Source: an uncultured Bacteroidota bacterium
GTDB taxonomy: Bacteria; Bacteroidota; Bacteroidia; Chitinophagales; Chitinophagaceae
Assembly (NCBI GenBank): GCA_946479055.1
Contig: CAMLEX010000006.1
Span: forward strand, 1-22,040
Direction of reading: 5' to 3'
DNA length: 22,040 nt
Made by a program: the position numbers and the translations under genes. Each line of letters starts with the position of its first letter. The stretch's first letter is position 1. The notes under the pieces are model-generated. The model was not told where the DNA came from and did no database searches. It saw only the letters and a list, made by a program, of their open reading frames with translations. Positions 16,710-22,040 of the stretch are shown here, one piece after another.

Positions 16710-17750
16710 TTAATTTACTTCGGTATAAACATTTTGTTTCTTTAAAATAGCTTCGATTTCATTCAACTCCGATGAAGAAAAATTCAGGTTCTCAAGGCAG
16801 GCTAAGTTATCATCTAATTGTGCTACCGAACTGGCGCCAATTAAAACAGTCGTAATGCGTTTGTCTTTCAACAGCCAGGCTAATGCGATCTGGGCCAACG
16901 ATTGGTTCCGCAATTTAGCTATGTCATTTAAAGCTTGGATCTGCTGTAATCTTACTTCCGTTATTTCAGAAATTTTCAAAAATCCGTGAGATTTAGCGGC
17001 TCTTGAATCTCCGGGTATCCCCTTCAAATATTTGCTGGTTAACATGCCCTGGGCCAATGGTGAAAAAGGTATACAACCTACACCGTTTTCTTCCAGTACA
17101 TCCAGCAAGCTTTGGTTGAGGGGATTAGAAACATCTTCCACCCATCTTTCAAGCATGGAATACTTTGGCTGATGAATCAAACAGGGCGTTCCTAATTGTT
17201 TTAAAATCTCAATCGCCTTTTTCGCCTCCGGTGCTTTGTAATTGGAGATCCCTGCATACAAAGCCCTTCCACTTCTCACTGCCGTATCCAATGCCATCAT
17301 CGTTTCTTCCAATGGCGTGTTGGGATCAGGACGATGAGAATAGAAAATATCTACATATTCCAATTGCATCCGCTTCAGGCTTTGATCCAGGCTTGATAAT
17401 AAATTTTTCCGTGAGCCCCACTCGCCATAAGGACCGGGCCACATCAAATAGCCCGCTTTGGTAGAAATAATTAATTCATCACGAAGATTACCTGCAAAAT
17501 CCTGCTTTAGTATCTTACCAAAATTTTCTTCTGCAGTACCGGGCGCAGGACCATAATTATTAGCAAGATCAAAATGGGTGATGCCACGATCAAATGCACG
17601 GCGTATAATGCTACGTCCATTTTCAAAATCATCTACCGAACCGAAGTTGTGCCAAAGCCCCACTGAAATAGCGGGCAGCAATACGCCGCTCTTGCCACAA
17701 CGATTGTAGAGCATCTTACTGTATCTTTCTTCTGAAGGAGTATAAATCAT
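16710..17750 (-). CDS. Aldo/keto reductase, YghZ/Gpr-like (AKR14 type)
   Basis: A 346-aa cytoplasmic NADPH-type aldo/keto reductase. It closely follows the E. coli YghZ (L-glyceraldehyde 3-phosphate reductase) pattern: CGKSGVLLPAISVGLWHNFG near the start, then FDLANNYGPAPGTAEENFG, ISTKAGYLMWPGPYG, DIFYSHRPD, IPFSPLAQGMLTSKYL and VLIGASSVAQLDDNL. The catalytic tetrad is Asp61, Tyr66, Lys98 and His139, all present. The start at 17750 matches the usual N-terminal extent of the family. It is 10 bases ahead of the small-subunit gene, so it is probably translated from the same message as the dehydrogenase. It could reduce an aldehyde or keto-sugar; the physiological substrate in this locus is unknown. 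Confidence 0.93.
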   Translation of the reverse strand: MIYTPSEERYSKMLYNRCGKSGVLLPAISVGLWHNFGSVDDFENGRSIIRRAFDRGITHFDLANNYGPAPGTAEENFGKILKQDFAGNLRDELIISTKAGYLMWPGPYGEWGSRKNLLSSLDQSLKRMQLEYVDIFYSHRPDPNTPLEETMMALDTAVRSGRALYAGISNYKAPEAKKAIEILKQLGTPCLIHQPKYSMLERWVEDVSNPLNQSLLDVLEENGVGCIPFSPLAQGMLTSKYLKGIPGDSRAAKSHGFLKISEITEVRLQQIQALNDIAKLRNQSLAQIALAWLLKDKRITTVLIGASSVAQLDDNLACLENLNFSSSELNEIEAILKKQNVYTEVN

Positions 17751-17806
17751 TTTTTTTTGCCTAAGTTCTGTTGATTTGATATATCAGCCAAGATTTTTGT
17801 TATTCA

Positions 17807-18169
17807 TCACCATTTCATTTTTTTCCTGATAAAATTGGTCAATTCATTAGCTATTAAACGATGTTCCGCCACGTCGGGATGATAATCACACCCGTTATGA
17901 TATTGTTTTGAGAAAAAATATTTCGTTATTCTTTTATCGCCATTTTTAATCACCTTCTTCACGATGGAGCGGGGAAGTTTTGGATTTGTAAAATCTATTC
18001 TGCCGGTGTACTGAATATAAGGATGATCCGCTTCAAAAAAGGAATGTGATTTTTGCTGTGCATGAATTTTCGATTGAAAAAAAGAAACTGCGAATATGCT
18101 CAGTAGAATTACAGAACGATGAATGGAGCGTCGCAACGAAAATTGATAGCAGCAATGCAGCCTGGTCAT
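17807..18169 (-). pseudogene. Internally deleted CE2-like SGNH esterase remnant
   Basis: A 120-aa frame from the ATG at 18169; a GTG at 18184 overlapping the GH3 stop is an alternative start. The N-terminal part has a hydrophobic signal-like stretch ending in IHAQQ, then FFEADHPYIQYTGRIDFTNPKLPR, the start of the jelly-roll domain of CE2-type acetyl esterases. The remainder ends with HNGCDYHPDVAEHRLIANEL, the usual C-terminal catalytic D-x-H-P block of the same enzymes. Full-length relatives have roughly 350 aa, so about 230 residues, including the GDS serine block, are missing between these parts, with the junction near PRS. The frame is still open, which suggests a recent in-frame deletion. 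A 27-bp dispersed repeat encodes part of the signal region. It lies 11 bases after the GH3 stop. It should be catalytically dead. Confidence 0.72.
18111..18137 (-). repeat. 27-bp dispersed repeat, copy B, inside an N-terminal coding region
   Basis: The minus-strand sequence matches 15966-15992 (plus strand) at 26 of 27 positions. Here it lies inside the esterase remnant and encodes the LRRSIHRSV-like basic segment before the hydrophobic core of the signal peptide. This suggests that a repeat unit was inserted at the 5' end of the gene. Confidence 0.7.
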
Positions 18170-18180
18170 AAATAATTTTA

Positions 18181-20421
18181 TCACTTATACGTAAACTTTG
18201 CTTTCTTATCTCCGATCATTATTTCAAAGTCTCCGGGCTCGGTTACTGTTTTCAATTTAGCATTGACAAATGCAAGATCATTTTTATCAATTGTAAATGT
18301 TACTTTCTTTTCTTCACCTGCTTTCAGGTTGATTTTTTGAAAAGCTCTAAGCCGTTTCATACAGGGTGTTATACTGGCATACAGATCGCGGGTATATAAT
18401 TCGACAGTATGTTTTCCCTCACGATTGCCCGTATTCTTTACAGTAATGTTCACATTTAGTTTTGCATTGCCTGTCAGCGTTGCACTGTTTAACTGTATAC
18501 CGCTATATTCAAAAGTTGTATAACTTAATCCATGTCCAAAAGCAAAAAGCGGATCGTAACCTGTATTGATATTATCATTGAATACTTCCCGTACATCTTC
18601 GGTTGGCTTCCTGTCATACATCACTATTTCACCAATGCTACGTGGATAAGAAAAAGGTAATCTTCCATCAGGATTGTAATCGCCGAACAATACATCGGCT
18701 ACGGCTTCCGCGGTTTTCTTTCCACTCCAGTAGGCCATTAATATTCCTTTTACAGATGGCTCAATAGCGCTAATGAAACGTGGTCTTCCTTCTGTCAAAA
18801 TCAATACTACCGGTTTGCCGGTAGCTATAGCCGCTTTGGCTAAAGCCATCTGCTCTTCAGGCAGCGCCAGCTCACGGGTATTGCCCGGGCTTTCTGCATA
18901 CGCATCTTCACCAATGCATAAAACAATAATATCGGCAGTCGAAGCAGCAGCAGTCAATTTTGCTGCATCATAGTTCACTGCACTATCAAATCCTTTACCT
19001 GTTGTTGTTACCACATTTGCTGCACCAACTTTATCTGTTATAGCTTGCAAAATAGTTTTACTGTCAGCCGGATACCATTGTTCTTCTTTTCCCTGCCAGG
19101 TGTAGCTCCAGCAACCGTTCAAGGCGCTGATGCTTTGTGCAGAAGGGCCAGCCACTAATACTTTTGTGTTTTTTGAAAGTGGTAATATATTATTTTGGTT
19201 TTTCAATAATGTCATCGCTTCATGCGCTGCATCCAATGCCAGTGTTTGATATTCCGGCTTTCCGAAATTAGTGGCAGCAGCTGGTTCAGGATATGGATTA
19301 TCGAACAATCCTAATTTGTATTTCAATACTATTATTCTTTTCACCGCATCATCTATGCGGCTCATGGGTACTTCTCCTTTTTTCACAGCTTCGATCAACA
19401 AATCATAAAAAGAAAAGTCACTGGGCACCATGCTCATGTCAATGCCTGCATTAATAGCCATCACAACTGCCTGCCTTGGAGTAGATGCTATATTATGCCT
19501 GTCATGCAGCCGCTTGATATCTTCCCAGTCGGTAACAATCAAACCCTGGAAACCTAATTCTTTTCTTAATACATCTGTCAATAAATATTTATCGGCATGT
19601 ACAGGTATGCCATTTATTTCACTGGAGTTAATCATGATGGTAGAGGACCCCGCTTTTACCGCCTCACGGAATTGCGGTAAATAATATTCACGCATTTCTA
19701 TTTCCGGTAAATAGATCGGTGTTCTGTCTTTACCTGTTCTGGAGCTTGAATAACCGAGATAGTGCTTCATGCAACTGGCTACGGCTGTCGGGTTTTTCAA
19801 TCCATCTTCTTCATAAGCTTTTATCACGGCAGCTCCCATTGTTTTGCCGATATAAACATCTTCGCCATAGGTTTCCGGGAAACGTGACCATAATGGCTGA
19901 CGGCCGATATCCAGTACCGGTGCAAAATTCCAACGTACACCTGATGCTCTGAGTTCTTTTGCCGCAACTTTAGTGACGGCTTTTGCCAATTCCACATTTC
20001 TTGTTGCGGCCATTCCAATATTATGCGGAAATAAAGTAGAGTTCAATGTATAGGTTTGACCATGTATGCCGTCCAACCCATATACAACGGGGATTTTTAA
20101 TTTAGTATTCTTTGTTTCATCCTGTATCTGTGTAATGAGCTGGCGCCATGTATCCGCAGATAATGCATGAGCCGTTGTGTTTAATATAGACCCGACTTTA
20201 TGATCAACAACAGCTTTTTTCAAAGCAGCGGGATCAAGGCTTCCATCCTGGTTGCTCCATCCTCCTTTTGCAACGATTGCTAAAGTAATCTGTGTCATCT
20301 GCCCTACCTTTTCTTCAAGGGTCATTTTCTTCAGAAGAGTTTCTGCTTTTTGCAGATCGGTCTGTGCATTAACAGCAATACAACCACTAAGAATAAGAAA
20401 AAGAGAAAAATTTTTTTTCAT
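18181..20421 (-). CDS. bglX: GH3 family beta-glucosidase
   Basis: A 746-aa exported exo-glycosidase. The first residues include L-S-G-C at 11-14, a possible lipobox, but V-N-A/Q at 19/20 would equally suit Sec cleavage. The GH3 N-terminal barrel covers about 25-375: VVYGLDGIHGQ, RWNFAPVLDIGRQPLWSR, ETYGED, KHYLGY, and the nucleophile Asp298 in GLIVTDWEDI. The alpha/beta sandwich follows (AHEAMTLLKNQNNILPL), with GEDAYAESPG giving the likely acid/base Glu510. A fibronectin III-like domain closes the protein (FGHGLSYTTFEYS to the end). GH3 enzymes release terminal beta-linked glucose or related sugars from oligosaccharides. It follows the SGNH esterase by 37 bases and is adjoined by the esterase remnant. 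The bglX symbol is by resemblance only; substrate specificity is open. Confidence 0.93.
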   Translation of the reverse strand: MKKNFSLFLILSGCIAVNAQTDLQKAETLLKKMTLEEKVGQMTQITLAIVAKGGWSNQDGSLDPAALKKAVVDHKVGSILNTTAHALSADTWRQLITQIQDETKNTKLKIPVVYGLDGIHGQTYTLNSTLFPHNIGMAATRNVELAKAVTKVAAKELRASGVRWNFAPVLDIGRQPLWSRFPETYGEDVYIGKTMGAAVIKAYEEDGLKNPTAVASCMKHYLGYSSSRTGKDRTPIYLPEIEMREYYLPQFREAVKAGSSTIMINSSEINGIPVHADKYLLTDVLRKELGFQGLIVTDWEDIKRLHDRHNIASTPRQAVVMAINAGIDMSMVPSDFSFYDLLIEAVKKGEVPMSRIDDAVKRIIVLKYKLGLFDNPYPEPAAATNFGKPEYQTLALDAAHEAMTLLKNQNNILPLSKNTKVLVAGPSAQSISALNGCWSYTWQGKEEQWYPADSKTILQAITDKVGAANVVTTTGKGFDSAVNYDAAKLTAAASTADIIVLCIGEDAYAESPGNTRELALPEEQMALAKAAIATGKPVVLILTEGRPRFISAIEPSVKGILMAYWSGKKTAEAVADVLFGDYNPDGRLPFSYPRSIGEIVMYDRKPTEDVREVFNDNINTGYDPLFAFGHGLSYTTFEYSGIQLNSATLTGNAKLNVNITVKNTGNREGKHTVELYTRDLYASITPCMKRLRAFQKINLKAGEEKKVTFTIDKNDLAFVNAKLKTVTEPGDFEIMIGDKKAKFTYK

Positions 20422-20458
20422 AATAGCACTATTGAATCATTATTTAGTTAATCAGAAT

Positions 20459-21127
20459 TTACCGGATAGCTAATGCTTTTATCATTTCATCGGCCACCAG
20501 TTGGTTTCCTTTTTCGTTCAGGTGAACCCTATCGGTGGTCAGTATACCGGATTCTTTATCTTCCGCATTATTTTCCTTTTCATATTGAGCAAAAGCAGCT
20601 CTCAGGTCAATCAATGTACAGTTGTATGTTGTAGCCAATTTCCTGATCACAGCAGAATATTTATCAAGGTCGGCATCCTGTGGGTTGGCATTGTTTTTTT
20701 TCTCGCCAATCACGGACGGTGTACAAACAGCTACTTTAATATTTTTCGCCTGTAGTTTTTTGATAATCGCCACATAAAACTTTTCATATTTGTCCAGGTC
20801 CGTTCCTGTACCTGACGATGTCTTGTGCCATACATCATTGATGCCAACATATATCACTACTACCTGCGGGTCTTTTGCCAGTACATCATCCTCCATCCGC
20901 AGATAAAGATCATATACTTTATTGCCGCCTATTCCCGCGCCGGCTAACTCATATTTTTCCTGCAATGACTGCTGGCTGAGATAATTTTGTATGCGATCGA
21001 TGTATCCACCTTTGCTTACACCGGCTTGTGTAATGGAATCACCGAAGAAAACAATCTTTGTTTTTTTAACAGCGGACATAGAAATCAAAATAACCAGTAC
21101 AAAAGGAAGAAAGATAATTTTTTTCAT
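20459..21127 (-). CDS. SGNH/GDSL-family esterase
   Basis: A 222-aa secreted hydrolase with a short signal peptide (KKIIFLPFVLVILISMSA). SGNH blocks are complete: block I FFGDSIT with catalytic Ser31, block II GAGIGGNKVYDL with Gly in the oxyanion hole, block III YVGINDVWH with Asn97, and block V TTDRVHLNEKG with Asp199 and His202. The length is typical of a one-domain enzyme. In carbohydrate loci such enzymes usually remove acetyl or related esters from polysaccharides, which fits the adjoining GH3 and GH-A genes; the ester specificity is not visible. It starts about 35 bases after the restored end of the upstream glycosidase and ends 37 bases before the GH3 gene, so an operon is likely. It is distinct from the CE2-like remnant further along. 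Confidence 0.92.
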   Translation of the reverse strand: MKKIIFLPFVLVILISMSAVKKTKIVFFGDSITQAGVSKGGYIDRIQNYLSQQSLQEKYELAGAGIGGNKVYDLYLRMEDDVLAKDPQVVVIYVGINDVWHKTSSGTGTDLDKYEKFYVAIIKKLQAKNIKVAVCTPSVIGEKKNNANPQDADLDKYSAVIRKLATTYNCTLIDLRAAFAQYEKENNAEDKESGILTTDRVHLNEKGNQLVADEMIKALAIR

Positions 21128-21162
21128 ACGTTCATAATGTTTGATTGGTGAAATTTACAGCA

Positions 21163-21275
21163 TTATTTTTTGTCAATGGCCATTATAACGGCACCACGAG
21201 CAGGTACAGTGACTTTTATGCCATTTGCTGTAAGTGCTGACCGGGCTTTGAGCGTGGCATAGTCAGCAGGTCACC
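21163..21275 (-). other. Displaced reading frame that restores the glycosidase C-terminus
   Basis: Read from the GGTGACCTGCT segment, this frame gives a beta-strand-rich tail (ATLKARSALTANG, then VPARGAVIMAI) to a TAA at 21163-21165, 35 bases before the SGNH esterase start. It overlaps the as-read end of the glycosidase frame and supports a single-base loss rather than a natural short end. Confidence 0.7.
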
Positions 21276-22040
21276 AGCATCAAAAGCAGGCCCCGAGCCA
21301 TTTACCAATACCTTCCTGGAAAATTCACCATTGTCATTACTTCCTTCAAGGTTGTACCAATAAAACCGGTTACCACTATAGAAATTTTTCATTTTTACCT
21401 CTACGCCCAATGGAGAGGATGATGTATTTACCAATGTTATGTTCACTTCACCTGATGAGTAAGTAGAAGAGTATGCTTTGATATTAGTGTTCCCCGACAC
21501 TGAAGAGTTCACCAGCCTGTCACCTAACATCTTTTGAAAGAAATACATGTAGTAAAAACTTGGTCGTGGGCTCCATTTGCTAATACCTGGTTCATCACCG
21601 GGACTAAAAAGGCCATGATCATCTCCATTGTTCCATCCATTCAGCAAGTCCCTGCGGGCAGCCATGCCGTATTTACTTTTTATCGCTTCCCCCAAGACTA
21701 AAACTGCAAAAACACCGCTGGCATTTGACACCTGTTGCTTTGAATCTTTTGCCCACATGTTCCATTCATCCATGACGATAGGTTTGATAGTGGCGCCATT
21801 GGCCTGTAAAGCCTGTGTCAGGAAATCCATTTGCGTTGAAGGCACCGACAATGCCGATGAAAAGATCACAGAAGCATTTGAATTTTCATTGAAAGGCGTA
21901 AAATAATTATGAACCACATAAAAATCAGCGATATTCTTCACGCCTGACATCACTCCTGTATTCCACGTCTTCGTGGTATTGGTTTGCCACGCTTCAGTGG
22001 CCGCATTGTCAAATACCACGGCACCAATATGTATCGTACT
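21216..22040 (-). CDS. Clan GH-A glycoside hydrolase (GH51-like), C-terminal part with 3' frameshift
   Basis: The frame is open at the window edge (a GTG at 22019 is internal, not the start), so 274 C-terminal residues are seen. VVHNYFTPF and IVMDEWNMWA (Glu92 of the fragment as nucleophile) match clan GH-A, most like the DEWNVW motif of GH51 alpha-L-arabinofuranosidases. A C-terminal beta-sandwich follows (NITLVNTSSSPLGVEVKM). As read, the frame ends with the aberrant tail LLTMPRSKPGQHLQQMA at 21216. In another frame the next bases encode DYATLKARSALTANGIKVTV and end AVIMAIDKK at 21163, an ordinary end for such enzymes. A missing base around 21268-21274 (GGTGACC where GGTGGACC would fit) explains this. 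It may be a true mutation or a sequencing error. The exact family is uncertain. Confidence 0.75.
   Translation of the reverse strand, partial: STIHIGAVVFDNAATEAWQTNTTKTWNTGVMSGVKNIADFYVVHNYFTPFNENSNASVIFSSALSVPSTQMDFLTQALQANGATIKPIVMDEWNMWAKDSKQQVSNASGVFAVLVLGEAIKSKYGMAARRDLLNGWNNGDDHGLFSPGDEPGISKWSPRPSFYYMYFFQKMLGDRLVNSSVSGNTNIKAYSSTYSSGEVNITLVNTSSSPLGVEVKMKNFYSGNRFYWYNLEGSNDNGEFSRKVLVNGSGPAFDAGDLLTMPRSKPGQHLQQMA

Noticed and set aside
18170..18184. GTG start overlapping the GH3 stop for the esterase remnant
   Set aside because: It is possible as a 4-base overlap, but the ATG at 18169 is simpler; the product is probably non-functional either way.

Overview
The window looks like chromosomal DNA from a Bacteroidota member, most likely Chitinophagaceae-like. 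Evidence: a SusC/SusD pair, an ECF sigma/FecR pair with a DUF4974-type C-terminus, several lipoproteins and AT-rich spacers without clear Shine-Dalgarno sequences. The family-level placement is inference. Every supportable gene lies on the minus strand, so transcription runs from high to low coordinates. I see no rRNA, tRNA, CRISPR array or transposase gene. No gene-free stretch exceeds 300 bases; the longest spacers (11053-11329 and 15890-16171) are described below.

In transcription order, the first block (22040 to 12559) holds the end of a clan GH-A glycosidase with an apparent 1-base frameshift, an SGNH esterase, a GH3 beta-glucosidase, an internally deleted CE2-like esterase remnant, a YghZ-type aldo/keto reductase, a Tat-lipoprotein small subunit and its GMC-type FAD dehydrogenase with a [3Fe-4S]-type cysteine motif, and a periplasmic beta-sandwich plus TolB-like propeller protein. 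A 152-bp MITE-like foldback follows 4 bases after that last gene. The second block (12331 to 1) holds a GH5 endo-glycanase, an ECF sigma factor, a FecR anti-sigma factor, an STN-domain SusC transporter, its SusD lipoprotein, a strong intrinsic terminator, a large FG-GAP/UnbV lipoprotein with 7+7 calcium-type motifs, and the start of a GH26 mannanase that leaves the window.

Taken together this is a polysaccharide utilisation locus. Surface or periplasmic GH5, GH26 and GH-A enzymes would cut a beta-linked polymer, and SusC/SusD would import oligosaccharides. GH3 and esterases would finish depolymerisation and deacetylation. Substrate sensing would pass from the STN domain of SusC through FecR to the ECF sigma factor. 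GH26 + GH5 + GH3 + acetyl-esterase relatives point to a beta-mannan or glucomannan, which is an inference. The less conventional part is the oxidoreductive branch (GMC dehydrogenase, small subunit and aldo/keto reductase), which suggests that released sugars are also oxidised in the periplasm.

The locus also shows decay and repeat activity: a deleted esterase, a frameshift, a foldback element, a 27-bp dispersed repeat present twice (once inside a signal-peptide coding region), and a hairpin repeat that overlaps a stop codon.
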